Assembly (NCBI GenBank): GCA_964650735.1
Contig: CAZYUT010000061.1
Span: 1 to 11,965, forward strand
DNA length: 11,965 bases
DNA from: Dichotomicrobium sp964650735
Lineage (GTDB): Bacteria > Pseudomonadota > Alphaproteobacteria > Rhizobiales > Rhodomicrobiaceae
Direction of reading: 5' to 3'
Positions 5,442 through 11,965 of this stretch are shown in pieces. A model generated the notes under the pieces. The model was not told the DNA's origin, ran no database searches, and saw nothing but the letters and a program-made list of their open reading frames with translations. The translations under genes were made by a program, and so were the position numbers. The first letter of the stretch is position 1. Every line of letters begins with the position of its first letter.

Positions 5442-6752
5442 CTATTGGTCCTTGCCCGCACGCAAGCGTTCAAACCGTGCCAGCCGCTCGGCGAGTTCGG
5501 CCTCGTCGCCGCGTCCCGTCGGGCGGTAATAGCTCTCGCGCCCCATGCCTTCGGGAAAGTAGTTCTGGCCGGAGAAGCCTTCCGGCGTTTCGTGGTCGTA
5601 GGCGTAGCCCTCACCGCAACCTTCATCCATCATCAGCTTGGTCGGCGCGTTGAGGATGTGGCGCGGCGGCGGCAGCGAACCGGACTCGCGCGCGCTCACC
5701 ATCGCGGCCTTATAGGCGGTATAGACGGCGTTCGACTTGGGCGCGAGCGCCAGATGCACCGTGACCTGCGCCAGCGCCAATTCGCCTTCGGGGCTGCCCA
5801 GAAAGTCATAGGCATCCTTCGCCGCGATCGCGAGCGTGAGCGCGTGCGGCTCGGCCAGCGCGATGTCCTCCACCGCCATACGCACCAGCCGCCGCGCAAT
5901 GTAAAGCGGGTCCTCGCCGCCCGTGAGCATCCGGGCGAGCCAGTAGAGCGCCGCATCCGGGTCCGAGCCGCGCACGGATTTGTGCAGCGCGCTGATGAGG
6001 TCGTAATGCGCGTCCCGGCTCTTGTCATAAAGCGGCGCGCGGCGCTGAACCAGATTGGCAAGCGCTTCGATGTCGAGATCGCCGGCTGCCGGGTCATGCG
6101 CGGCCATCAGGTCCTCGAACAGATTGATGAGCGCGCGGCCGTCGCCATCGGCCATGTTGATGAGTTGGGCGCGCGCATCGGCCGTGAGCGGCGCGCGGGC
6201 GCCCTGCGCGGCTTCGGCGCGCTCAAGCAGCGTTTCAAGCGCCGCTTCGTCCAGCCGGTGGAAACGCAGCACCGTTGCACGCGACAGCAGCGCCCCGTTC
6301 AACTCGAAGGACGGGTTTTCAGTCGTTGCGCCGACCAACGTAATCGTCCCGTCCTCCATGACCGGCAGGAAGGCGTCCTGCTGGGCACGGTTGAAGCGGT
6401 GAATTTCATCGACGAACAGCACCGTGGCGACGCCGTCGCGGCGGCGCAGGCGCGCACGCTCGAAGGTCTCGCGCAAGGCTTGTACGCCGGACGTTATCGC
6501 GGAAAGCTGCTCGAACTCGTAGCCGGCAACCGAGGCAAGGAGGCGCGCGACCGTCGTTTTGCCAGTGCCAGGCGGCCCCCAGAAGATTACGGAGCGCAAA
6601 GCCCCGCTCTCGACCATGCGCGCGAGCGGCGCGCCTTCGCCAAGCAGGTGGTTCTGCCCGGCGACCTCGGCAAGCGTTTTCGGGCGCAGCCGGTCGGCCA
6701 GCGGGCGCGGCGCGCTGTCTTCAAGCCCGGCGGCCTCGAACAACGACGCCAT
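5442..6752 (-). CDS. rarA: Replication-associated recombination ATPase RarA (MgsA)
   Basis: A 436-residue AAA+ ATPase of the RarA/MgsA/WRNIP1 family, related to clamp-loader subunits, which acts at stalled replication forks. Seen in order: the N-terminal PLADRLRPKTLAEVAGQNHL; Walker A GPPGTGKTT (59-67, K65); Walker B VLFVDEIHRF (111-120, D115 and E116); sensor 1 LVGATTENPSF (139-149); the arginine-finger region LLSRAT (R158); then the family-specific C-terminal part with LYDKSRDAHYDLISALHKS, WLARMLTGGEDPLYIARR and NYFPEGMGRESYY, which mediates tetramer formation. The ATG at 6752 has GGGAGA six bases upstream and gives the usual family length. It follows the Do protease gene by 33 bases, so cotranscription is likely. 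This protease-rarA order is common in alphaproteobacteria, where crcB usually comes next, as far as I recall. Confidence 0.96.
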   Translation of the reverse strand: MASLFEAAGLEDSAPRPLADRLRPKTLAEVAGQNHLLGEGAPLARMVESGALRSVIFWGPPGTGKTTVARLLASVAGYEFEQLSAITSGVQALRETFERARLRRRDGVATVLFVDEIHRFNRAQQDAFLPVMEDGTITLVGATTENPSFELNGALLSRATVLRFHRLDEAALETLLERAEAAQGARAPLTADARAQLINMADGDGRALINLFEDLMAAHDPAAGDLDIEALANLVQRRAPLYDKSRDAHYDLISALHKSVRGSDPDAALYWLARMLTGGEDPLYIARRLVRMAVEDIALAEPHALTLAIAAKDAYDFLGSPEGELALAQVTVHLALAPKSNAVYTAYKAAMVSARESGSLPPPRHILNAPTKLMMDEGCGEGYAYDHETPEGFSGQNYFPEGMGRESYYRPTGRGDEAELAERLARFERLRAGKDQ

Positions 6753-6785
6753 GGCTTCTCCCTTTCGGTCGGGACGCGGTCCGCG

Positions 6786-8264
6786 CTACCAGCGAATGGC
6801 CGTGCGCAGGACGTCGCCGCCGCGCTTGATGCTGAGGCGCCAAACGCGGGTCCGGCTTTGAACCGCTTGCTCGAGATCGCGAACGCGATCGATGCGCGCG
6901 CCATTGATGTCGAGGATGATATCGCCGGGCCGCAATCCGACGCGCCGCGCGGGAGAATAGCCTTCCGTCTCCCGCACCACGACGCCGGAAGTCTCGCGCA
7001 TCCGCAGCTCCTCCGCGACGGCTGGCGACAGATTCTCCACCGTCGCGCCGGCAAACGGGTGTTTGCCGCTCAGCTTGGTCGTGTTGCGCGGCGGGTCCTC
7101 TGGCGGCGGCTGCAGGCTGATCGCCACAGTCCGGCGTGCGCCCCCGCGCCAGATTTCGAATTCAGCCGTCTCGTCGAGGCCCTTGGTGGCGATGCGGTAG
7201 CGCAGCCCGTCGGCATCGCGGATCTCCTGACCGTCAATCATGAGAACCACGTCGCCCTCCTTAAGGCCTGCCTCGGCCGCCGGGCTGCCCGGCGCGATCT
7301 CGGCAATCAGCGCGCCGCGCGGCCGTTGCAGCCCAAGTCCTTCCGCCAGGTCCGGAGTTAGCGTTTGCAAGGACACTCCGAGCCACGGACGCCGCACTTG
7401 CCCGCCCTGAAGCGCCGACTCCACCACCACGCGCACCATGTTGGCCGGAATCGCAAAGCCGATCCCCTGCGAGCCGCCGCTGCGGGTGAAGATGGCCGTG
7501 TTGATGCCGACCAGCCGCCCGTCCATGTCCACCAGCGCGCCGCCCGAGTTGCCTGGGTTGATCGCTGCGTCGGTCTGGATGAAGAACTGATAATCGGTGA
7601 TGCCGACGCGGGTGCGCGCGGTCGCGGAGACGATGCCGCTGGTCACAGTCTGCCCGACGCCGAAGGGGTTTCCGATCGCCAGGACCAGGTCGCCGACTTC
7701 GATCTGATCCGAGTCGGCGAAGCTAATATGCTGGAACTCTTCTGCCTCGTCGTTTTCCAGCCGCAGCACCGCCAGATCGGTCTGCTCGTCCTCAAGGATG
7801 ACCTCGGCCCCATATTCACGGCCGTCGGCAAGCGATACCTTGATGTCGATGTCCTCCGCGCCGCGCCCGTCCCGCCCGCGAATGACATGGTAGTTGGTGA
7901 CGAGCAGGCCGTCCGCGCTCACGATCACGCCAGAGCCCAGCGATCGCTCAGCCCGGCGGCGCGGAACGCCGAAGTCGCGCCCGAAGAACCGCCGGAAGAA
8001 GTCGTCATCGAAGAGCGGTGAGCGTGGCATTTGCGCGCGCTGGCGCACATAGATATTCGCGACTGCCGGCTGCGCTTTCTGCACGGCCGGAGCGAACGAC
8101 AGCCTGATCTGCTGGCGGCTTTCAGGGATCTGACGCTCAAGAAGGGCTTCTTCCGGCTCGGAGCGCTGGCTGCGGGCATCGTCCGGCGCGGAAACATAAA
8201 CGCCAACGCCAGCGGCGATGGCGAGGAAGGCGGCCACAGCCGCAAGGCGCACCGCTGGAGACAT
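6786..8264 (-). CDS. Do/HtrA-family periplasmic serine protease (DegP-like)
   Basis: A 492-residue envelope protease/chaperone that degrades misfolded periplasmic proteins. An N-terminal hydrophobic signal or anchor (about residues 4-25, LAAVAAFLAIAAGVGVYV) is followed by the chymotrypsin-like domain with its full triad: H126 in VTNYHVI, D163 in DEQTDLAVLRL and S240 in NPGNSGGALV. PDZ1 starts at PWLGVSLQTL (about 293-387) and has GSPAAEAGLKEGDVVL. PDZ2 (about 405-492) has the matching SPARRVGLRPGDIIL. I start at the ATG at 8264 because GAGGGAG lies six bases before it; the ATG at 8279, which adds five residues, has no ribosome binding site. The LA-loop region (PRSPLFDDDFFRRFFG) is typical of Do proteases. 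It follows rplQ by 54 bases that contain a stem-loop, and it precedes rarA. Confidence 0.94.
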   Translation of the reverse strand: MSPAVRLAAVAAFLAIAAGVGVYVSAPDDARSQRSEPEEALLERQIPESRQQIRLSFAPAVQKAQPAVANIYVRQRAQMPRSPLFDDDFFRRFFGRDFGVPRRRAERSLGSGVIVSADGLLVTNYHVIRGRDGRGAEDIDIKVSLADGREYGAEVILEDEQTDLAVLRLENDEAEEFQHISFADSDQIEVGDLVLAIGNPFGVGQTVTSGIVSATARTRVGITDYQFFIQTDAAINPGNSGGALVDMDGRLVGINTAIFTRSGGSQGIGFAIPANMVRVVVESALQGGQVRRPWLGVSLQTLTPDLAEGLGLQRPRGALIAEIAPGSPAAEAGLKEGDVVLMIDGQEIRDADGLRYRIATKGLDETAEFEIWRGGARRTVAISLQPPPEDPPRNTTKLSGKHPFAGATVENLSPAVAEELRMRETSGVVVRETEGYSPARRVGLRPGDIILDINGARIDRVRDLEQAVQSRTRVWRLSIKRGGDVLRTAIRW

Positions 8265-8295
8265 TGTCTGCTCCCTCATGCGCGCGATGGAGCCT

Positions 8296-8317
8296 GCCTC
8301 GCCGCTTGCGGGGAGGC
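8296..8317 (-). other. Stem-loop between rplQ and the protease gene
   Basis: On the minus strand GCCTC-C-CCGC-AA-GCGG-C-GAGGC forms an inverted repeat: five plus four base pairs around one C-C mismatch, beginning directly after the rplQ TAG. No U-run follows, so it does not look like a classic intrinsic terminator. It could mark the end of the ribosomal-protein message by RNA processing or partial termination. Confidence 0.4.
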
Positions 8318-8318
8318 G

Positions 8319-8756
8319 CTATGCCATCGCCTCTTCAGACTGTTCTTCCGCCTGCTCCTGCGTCGGGCCGGAATCCCGGCCCCGTGCTTCCGGGTCGCGG
8401 TCGACCAGTTCGATGACAGCCATCGGCGCGCCATCGCCATGGCGGAAGCCTGCCTTCAGCACGCGGGTATATCCGCCATTGCGTTCAGCATAGCGCGGCC
8501 CGAGCACGTCGAACAGCTTCTTCACCATCGCTTCGTCGTTCATCCGCGCTGCCGCAAGTCTGCGCGCGTGAAGATTATCCGGCCCGCGCTTTCCCAGGGT
8601 GATCAACTTGTCGACCACAGGGCGCAGCTCCTTGGCTTTCGGAAGCGTCGTGATGATCTGCTCATGCTTGATGAGCGCGTCGGCCATGTTCTTGAACATG
8701 GCGCGGCGGTGGCTCGCGGTCCGGTTGAGCTTGCGTCCCGAATTGCCGTGGCGCAT
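8319..8756 (-). CDS. rplQ: 50S ribosomal protein L17
   Basis: L17 of the large ribosomal subunit, near the peptide exit tunnel. The 145-residue protein opens with the highly conserved MRHGNSGRKLNRTASHRRAM, followed by the FKNMADALIKHEQIITTLPK and AKELRPVVDKLITLGKRG core, and GGYTRVLKAGFRHGDGAPMAVIELVD near the end. The last 28 residues or so (RDPEARGRDSGPTQEQ, then an acidic EE-rich stretch) form a charged tail beyond the compact bacterial core, which is about 120-127 residues; alphaproteobacterial L17 often carries such tails. The ATG at 8756 is preceded by GAGGGAG seven bases away. It is the last gene of the alpha operon, 45 bases after rpoA. Confidence 0.98.
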   Translation of the reverse strand: MRHGNSGRKLNRTASHRRAMFKNMADALIKHEQIITTLPKAKELRPVVDKLITLGKRGPDNLHARRLAAARMNDEAMVKKLFDVLGPRYAERNGGYTRVLKAGFRHGDGAPMAVIELVDRDPEARGRDSGPTQEQAEEQSEEAMA

Positions 8757-8778
8757 TTTGCGTCTCCCTCACGGGGCA

Positions 8779-8797
8779 GGCGTGTTAGAGGCACGCC
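8779..8797 (-). other. Small stem-loop between rpoA and rplQ
   Basis: On the minus strand GGCGTG, a seven-base loop and CACGCC form a six-base-pair stem a few bases after the rpoA stop. There is no U-tract, so it is not a terminator by sequence. It may stabilise or process the message between the two genes, or it may be chance in GC-rich spacer DNA. Confidence 0.3.
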
Positions 8798-8801
8798 GCC
8801 G

Positions 8802-9824
8802 TCAATACTGATCTTCGTAGCGCTTCGCCAGATCCTCGATGTTGTCCGGCGGCCAGTTCGGCACATCCATGCCCAGATGCAGACCCATCGACGCGAGCAC
8901 TTCCTTGATCTCGTTGAGCGACTTGCGGCCGAAGTTCGGCGTGCGCAGCATCTCCGCCTCGCTCTTCTGGATCAGGTCGCCGATATAAACGATGTTGTCA
9001 TTCTTCAGGCAGTTGGCCGAGCGCACGGACAGCTCGAGCTCGTCGACCTTTTTCAGCAGCGCCGGATTGAACTCCAGCTCCGGCACGGCCTCCGCCGCCG
9101 CCGGGCGTTCCGGCTCGGCGAAGTTGACGAACACGTTGAGCTGATCCTGAAGAATGCGGGCGGCATAGGCGACCGCGTCATCTGGCGCAACCGAGCCATC
9201 GGTCTCGATCTGCATCGTCAGCTTGTCATAGTTGAGGATCTGCCCTTCGCGGGTGTTCTCGACCTTATAAGACACCTTCTTGACTGGGCTGTAGAGGCTG
9301 TCGACCGGGATCAGGCCGATCGGCGCGTCTTCCGGACGGTTACGCTCGGACGGCTCGTAGCCCTTGCCAAGGCCGGCTGTGAATTCCATGCGGATCGAGG
9401 CGCCCTCATCGAGCGTGCAAAGCACCAGCTCCGGGTTGAGGATGTCGACATCCGCGCCGGTCTCGATATCGCCTGCTGTGGCCACGCCGGGACCTTCCTT
9501 GCGCAAAACCATGCGCTTGGTGCCTTCAGAGTGGATGCGCAGCGCGATTTCCTTGATGTTGAGCACGACATCCGTGACGTCCTCGCGCACGCCAGGGATG
9601 GAGGAGAACTCATGCAACACGCCGTCGATGTGCACGCTGGTGATCGCCGCGCCCTGAAGCGAGGAGAGCAGAACCCGGCGCAGCGCGTTGCCCAGCGTCA
9701 GGCCGAAGCCGCGCTCAAGCGGTTCGGCGACAATGGTTCCGACACGCCGCGAGTCGCGCCCGAGCTTCACGTCGAGTTTTTTTGGCTTGATCAGGTCCTG
9801 CCAATTTTTCTGAATGACTTGCAT
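8802..9824 (-). CDS. rpoA: DNA-directed RNA polymerase subunit alpha
   Basis: The alpha subunit (340 residues) dimerises to start assembly of core RNA polymerase and contacts activators and UP elements. The N-terminal domain shows VGTIVAEPLERGFGLTLGNA with LRRVLLSSLQGAAITSV (the dimerisation and beta-binding region) and VKKVSYKVENTREGQ. A linker near residues 237-255 (PERPAAAEAVPELEF) leads to the C-terminal domain: DELELSVRSANCLKN (R268 sits where E. coli has R265, the DNA- and activator-contacting arginine), IGDLIQKSEAEMLRTPNFGR and KSLNEIKEVLASMGLHLGM. The ATG at 9824 has AGGAG eight bases upstream. It sits in the normal place between rpsK and rplQ; no rpsD (S4) gene lies between rpsK and rpoA, unlike E. 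coli. Confidence 0.99.
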   Translation of the reverse strand: MQVIQKNWQDLIKPKKLDVKLGRDSRRVGTIVAEPLERGFGLTLGNALRRVLLSSLQGAAITSVHIDGVLHEFSSIPGVREDVTDVVLNIKEIALRIHSEGTKRMVLRKEGPGVATAGDIETGADVDILNPELVLCTLDEGASIRMEFTAGLGKGYEPSERNRPEDAPIGLIPVDSLYSPVKKVSYKVENTREGQILNYDKLTMQIETDGSVAPDDAVAYAARILQDQLNVFVNFAEPERPAAAEAVPELEFNPALLKKVDELELSVRSANCLKNDNIVYIGDLIQKSEAEMLRTPNFGRKSLNEIKEVLASMGLHLGMDVPNWPPDNIEDLAKRYEDQY

Positions 9825-9909
9825 GCGACACGCTCCTGTTCGTTCGGGCGCAAGGGCTAGGCGGCGCAGCGCTGCAAGGTCGCCCGCCGCATCGAAAAGT
9901 GTCCGCCGT

Positions 9910-10299
9910 TTAGACGCGGCGGCGCTTCGGCGGCCGGCAGCCGTTGTGCGGGATCGGCGTCACGTCGCGGATCGACGTGATCTGGAACCCGCAGGCCTGC
10001 AGCGCGCGCAGCGCCGACTCGCGCCCTGAGCCGGGCCCGCGGACCTCGACATCAATGGTCTTCATGCCATGCTCAAGCGCCTTCTTACCCGCATCCTCGG
10101 CGGCCATCTGCGCCGCGAACGGGGTCGACTTGCGCGAGCCCTTGAAGCCCATGCCGCCCGCCGACGCCCAGGACACCGTGTTGCCCTGCGCGTCCGTTAT
10201 CGTGATCATGGTATTGTTAAACGTCGCGTTCACATGCGCGACGCCAGACGTAATGTTCTTTTTCTCGCGGCGCTTGACCCGCGCCCGGTCCTTAGCCAT
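9910..10299 (-). CDS. rpsK: 30S ribosomal protein S11
   Basis: S11 of the small-subunit platform, 129 residues, the usual length. Conserved features: a basic N-terminus (RARVKRREKKNI), GVAHVNATFNNTMITITDAQ, GNTVSWASAGGMGFKGSRKS, TPFAAQMAAEDAGKKALEHG, and the C-terminal VRGPGSGRESALRAL, DVTPIPHNGCRPPKRRRV tail that contacts 16S rRNA near the E site. The ATG at 10299 has only a weak purine stretch upstream (AAAGGTAAAG). The 69-base gap after rpsM contains a five-base-pair hairpin at 10340-10357 (CGGCG, eight-base loop, CGCCG). It is cotranscribed with rpsM and rpoA. Confidence 0.98.
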   Translation of the reverse strand: MAKDRARVKRREKKNITSGVAHVNATFNNTMITITDAQGNTVSWASAGGMGFKGSRKSTPFAAQMAAEDAGKKALEHGMKTIDVEVRGPGSGRESALRALQACGFQITSIRDVTPIPHNGCRPPKRRRV

Positions 10300-10368
10300 C
10301 GTTTTGCTTTACCTTTTGTGACGCCAATTCGTGTGCCGGCGGCGTTTTGGAGCGCCGGTTCGGCCAGC

Positions 10369-10737
10369 TTACTTCTTCTTGCCTGCGATCGGTTTGGCCG
10401 GGCCTTTGCGCGTGCGCGCATTGGTGTGCGTGCGCTGGCCCCGCACTGGCAGGCCGCGGCGGTGCCGCAGGCCGCGATAACAGCCCAAATCCATCAGACG
10501 CTTCACGTTCATCGCCACATCGCGGCGCAAATCACCCTCAACCGTATAGTCGCGGTCGATGATCTCGCGGATCGTGATGATCTCGGCATCCGCCAGCTCG
10601 TTGACGCGCCGCTCGGGCGGCACATTGGCCTTCTCGCAGATTTCCTTCGCGAAATGCGGACCAATGCCGTGAATGTAACGCAGCGCGACATCGACGCGCT
10701 TGTTGGTCGGAATGTTCACGCCGGCAATACGAGCCAC
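10369..10737 (-). CDS. rpsM: 30S ribosomal protein S13
   Basis: S13 of the small-subunit head, which contacts tRNA and forms inter-subunit bridges; 122 residues, typical length. The start MARIAGVNIPTNKRV is canonical and is encoded by GTG at 10737, with a strong AAGGAG eight bases upstream. Other conserved parts are ALRYIHGIGPHFAKEICEKA (helix-two-turn-helix) and GCYRGLRHRRGLPVRGQRTH, ending in NARTRKGPAKPIAGKKK, the basic C-terminal tail that reaches the tRNAs. It heads the rpsM-rpsK-rpoA-rplQ group and lies 249 bases from adk, a gap with promoter- and leader-like elements. A possible upstream ORF overlaps its first codons. Confidence 0.98.
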   Translation of the reverse strand: MARIAGVNIPTNKRVDVALRYIHGIGPHFAKEICEKANVPPERRVNELADAEIITIREIIDRDYTVEGDLRRDVAMNVKRLMDLGCYRGLRHRRGLPVRGQRTHTNARTRKGPAKPIAGKKK

Positions 10738-10781
10738 GTTGCGTTCTCCTTAATCGCCAATCCGGCCCTTGCGGGCCGCAT
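10716..10781 (-). CDS. Possible 21-residue upstream ORF overlapping the rpsM start
   Basis: An ATG at 10781, preceded by AGGA four bases away, opens a frame of 21 codons (MRPARAGLAIKENATWLVLPA) that stops at TGA 10718-10716, inside codons 7-8 of rpsM in a different frame. It contains the GNRA-capped hairpin at 10763-10778 and spans the rpsM ribosome binding site, so ribosomes on it would unfold the hairpin and pass over the S13 start. Whether it is translated cannot be told from one sequence. Confidence 0.25.
   Translation of the reverse strand: MRPARAGLAIKENATWLVLPA
10763..10778 (-). promoter_or_regulatory. GNRA-capped hairpin in the rpsM leader
   Basis: The minus strand reads CGGCCC-GCAA-GGGCCG: a perfect six-base-pair GC stem closed by a GCAA tetraloop, ending about 11 bases before the AAGGAG of rpsM. 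GNRA loops make very stable RNA hairpins and can dock in receptors. The position fits a translational control or mRNA-stability element for the alpha operon. In E. coli this leader binds S4 as a pseudoknot, and I do not see that structure here. Confidence 0.45.
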
Positions 10782-10905
10782 GTCTTCCTGTTTGTTGTGA
10801 GCAGAGACAAAGTGCCGCTGGTCCCGGCCGGATAAGTCGCGCAAGCCTCGCAAACCTATGCAACAAGCCCGTGCAAAACGGCAACGGTCAAATCCTCGCG
10901 GGAGC

Positions 10906-10935
10906 TATCTACCGGAAAGTTGATCGCCCCGTCAA
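10906..10935 (-). promoter_or_regulatory. Candidate promoter of the rpsM-rpsK-rpoA-rplQ group
   Basis: On the minus strand TTGACG (10935-10930, five of six to the -35 consensus) and TAGATA (10911-10906, a weaker -10) are separated by 18 bases in the adk-rpsM gap. Transcription would begin near 10899 and give a leader of about 160 bases. A second TTGACC at 10891-10886 has no good -10 at the normal distance. Confidence 0.4.
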
Positions 10936-10951
10936 GTCGCCGGGCTCTCCG

Positions 10952-10983
10952 ATCCGTGCCGCGATATGCAACATCCGTGCCGC
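10952..10983. repeat. Pair of perfect 11-base direct repeats, 21-base period
   Basis: ATCCGTGCCGC occurs at 10952-10962 and again at 10973-10983, separated by ten bases, so the copies lie two helical turns apart on the same face of the DNA. They begin three bases beyond the adk stop and sit just upstream of the candidate rpsM promoter, roughly 53-84 bases before its predicted start site, as an activator-binding pair might. Confidence 0.6.
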
Positions 10984-10986
10984 TTA

Positions 10987-11628
10987 TCAAGCCATGGCGT
11001 GTTCCAGCGCCTTCGTCACCTCCTCGATGGACTGCTCGCCGTCAATGACGCGAACCTTGCCCTGTTCCCTGTAGTAGTCGACAAGCGGCTTGGTCTGCTC
11101 GTGATAGACCGATAGCCGGTTGCGCACCGTGTCCGGATTGTCGTCCGGGCGGCGGATGAATTCGGTGCTGCCGCACTTGTCGCAAACCCCAGCTGTTTCG
11201 GGCTGCTTGAATTTGTCGTGGTAACCCTCGCCGCAGTGCGCGCAGGTGTAACGCCCGGCGATGCGCTCCACAAGAACCTCATCGCCGACCTCAATGACCA
11301 GCACCCGATCAATATCGCGGCCGCGTTGCGCCAGCATCTCGTCGAGCACTTCGGCCTGGTGCTCATTGCGCGGGAAGCCGTCGAGGATGAAACCCTTGTC
11401 GCCCAGCTTCTCGATCCGCTCCGTCACGATCTCCACAACCAGGTCATCGGGCACCAACTCGCCAGCCTCCATGTAGGACTTGGCCTTCTGGCCAATCCCG
11501 GTACCCTCGCTGACCGCGGCGCGCAGCATGTCGCCGGAGGAAAGCTGCTTCATGTCGTGGCTCTCTTCGAGGATCTTGGCCTGTGTGCCTTTTCCCGATC
11601 CCGGCGGCCCGATCAGGATGATGCTCAT
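10987..11628 (-). CDS. adk: Adenylate kinase, zinc-lid type
   Basis: Catalyses AMP + ATP to 2 ADP in the cytoplasm, balancing adenine nucleotides. The 213-residue protein has the P-loop GPPGSGKGTQ (residues 7-16), the AMP-binding LSSGDMLRAAV region and ILDGFPRNEHQAEVL. It has a long LID domain with four cysteines in two pairs (C129 and C132 in YTCAHCG, C149 and C152 in GVCDKCG), the arrangement that binds structural zinc; enterobacterial enzymes lack these cysteines. R159 and R160 in IRRPDD and R169 and R171 in RNRL are the usual phosphate-contacting arginines. The ATG at 11628 overlaps the secY stop as ATGA, with GAGG eight bases upstream, so it is cotranscribed and coupled with secY. Confidence 0.98.
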   Translation of the reverse strand: MSIILIGPPGSGKGTQAKILEESHDMKQLSSGDMLRAAVSEGTGIGQKAKSYMEAGELVPDDLVVEIVTERIEKLGDKGFILDGFPRNEHQAEVLDEMLAQRGRDIDRVLVIEVGDEVLVERIAGRYTCAHCGEGYHDKFKQPETAGVCDKCGSTEFIRRPDDNPDTVRNRLSVYHEQTKPLVDYYREQGKVRVIDGEQSIEEVTKALEHAMA

Positions 11629-11965
11629 CGCGTTCGCCTCGCTCCCCTCAGCTTCGACTTCTTGATGAGCCCTTCATACTGATGGGCCAGCAAGTGGCTC
11701 TGGACCTGGGCGACCGTGTCCATCGTCACGCTGACAACGATCAGCAGCGATGTGCCGCCGAAGTAGAACGGCACTGCCGCCTGAGAAATAAGCACCTCTG
11801 GCAACAAGCAGACCAGCGCGAGGTAGCCCGCGCCGACCACGGTGATCCGCGTCAGCACATAGTCGATATATTCCGCCGTTCGCTCGCCGGGCCGGATGCC
11901 GGGAATGAACCCGCCATACTTCTTCAGGTTGTCCGCCGTCTCCTGCGGATTGAACACCAGCGCGG
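11625..11965 (-). CDS. secY: Preprotein translocase subunit SecY, C-terminal part (runs off the window)
   Basis: SecY forms the protein-conducting channel of the inner membrane together with SecE and SecG. The last 113 codons are present. The N-terminal edge (ALVFNPQETADNLKKYGGFI) and PGIRPGERTAEYIDYVLTRI are the strongly conserved cytoplasmic loop before transmembrane helix 9, which binds SecA and the ribosome. It is followed by helix 9 (VVGAGYLALVCLLPEVL), a short periplasmic loop, and helix 10 (FYFGGTSLLIVVSVTMDTVA) leading to a cytoplasmic tail (QSHLLAHQYEGLIKKSK, then RGARRTR). The rest of the gene lies beyond 11965. Its stop overlaps the adk start by four bases, the usual secY-adk arrangement. 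Confidence 0.97.
   Translation of the reverse strand, partial: ALVFNPQETADNLKKYGGFIPGIRPGERTAEYIDYVLTRITVVGAGYLALVCLLPEVLISQAAVPFYFGGTSLLIVVSVTMDTVAQVQSHLLAHQYEGLIKKSKLRGARRTR

Noticed and set aside
5445..7361. Plus-strand open frame of 638 codons
   Set aside because: It lies antisense to rarA and the Do protease, both unmistakable from motifs. The translation is rich in Arg, Ala and His with no recognisable domain, as expected of a GC-driven shadow frame.
8265..8279. Protease start at the upstream ATG (8279)
   Set aside because: There is no ribosome binding site before it, whereas GAGGGAG sits at proper spacing before the ATG at 8264.
8779..8797. Intrinsic terminator between rpoA and rplQ
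   Set aside because: The stem is only six base pairs and no U-run follows; rplQ, which follows, is normally cotranscribed with rpoA.
9777..9784. Run of T residues as a terminator tail
   Set aside because: It encodes the Lys-Pro-Lys-Lys segment near the start of rpoA on the minus strand and has no preceding stem.
8031..9860. Plus-strand open frame of 609 codons
   Set aside because: It is antisense to rpoA, rplQ and the protease N-terminus, and shows no family features. It is explained by codon bias of the genes on the other strand.

Overview
The window is a GC-rich stretch of bacterial chromosome, almost certainly alphaproteobacterial. Three things point there: an ATP12-type F1-ATPase assembly chaperone, the order secY-adk-rpsM-rpsK-rpoA-rplQ followed by a Do-type protease, and a propionyl-CoA carboxylase beta chain of the usual alphaproteobacterial type. 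I cannot name the genus. Every gene I can support lies on the minus strand, so the biological reading order runs from position 11965 down to 1. The long open frames on the plus strand are GC-driven antisense shadows.

Region 1 (11965-8319) is the end of the ribosomal protein/alpha operon: the SecY C-terminus, adenylate kinase with a four-cysteine zinc lid (ATGA overlap with secY), then S13, S11, RNA polymerase alpha and L17. A 249-base gap between adk and rpsM holds a perfect 11-base direct repeat with a 21-base period, a plausible promoter, a short upstream ORF and a GNRA-capped hairpin just before the S13 ribosome binding site. This looks like a leader that sets expression of the alpha operon.

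Region 2 (8264-2440) is a housekeeping run: a periplasmic Do/HtrA protease, the replication-recombination ATPase RarA, a CrcB fluoride channel, an RluA-family pseudouridine synthase and ATP12. Between rarA and crcB sit two genes that do not belong to that set. One is a 168-residue protein with the Cys and His motifs of the Tae4 family of type VI secretion peptidoglycan amidases. The other is a 79-residue protein with two membrane segments, whose start overlaps the amidase stop (GTGA). The pair has its own candidate promoter. It is the most interesting part of the window: it looks like a toxin-immunity module (or a co-opted wall hydrolase with its membrane partner) embedded in core genes, with no secretion gene in sight.

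Region 3 (2426-1574 and on to 686) is a small unit behind a good candidate promoter: a 194-residue membrane-anchored protein of unknown function, an overlooked 46-residue hydrophobic protein with a good ribosome binding site, and a DMT/EamA transporter.

Region 4 (592-1) is the first 197 codons of a biotin-dependent carboxyltransferase (pccB type), running off the window. No rRNA, tRNA, CRISPR array, insertion sequence or convincing intrinsic terminator was found. No gene-free stretch exceeds 300 bases.
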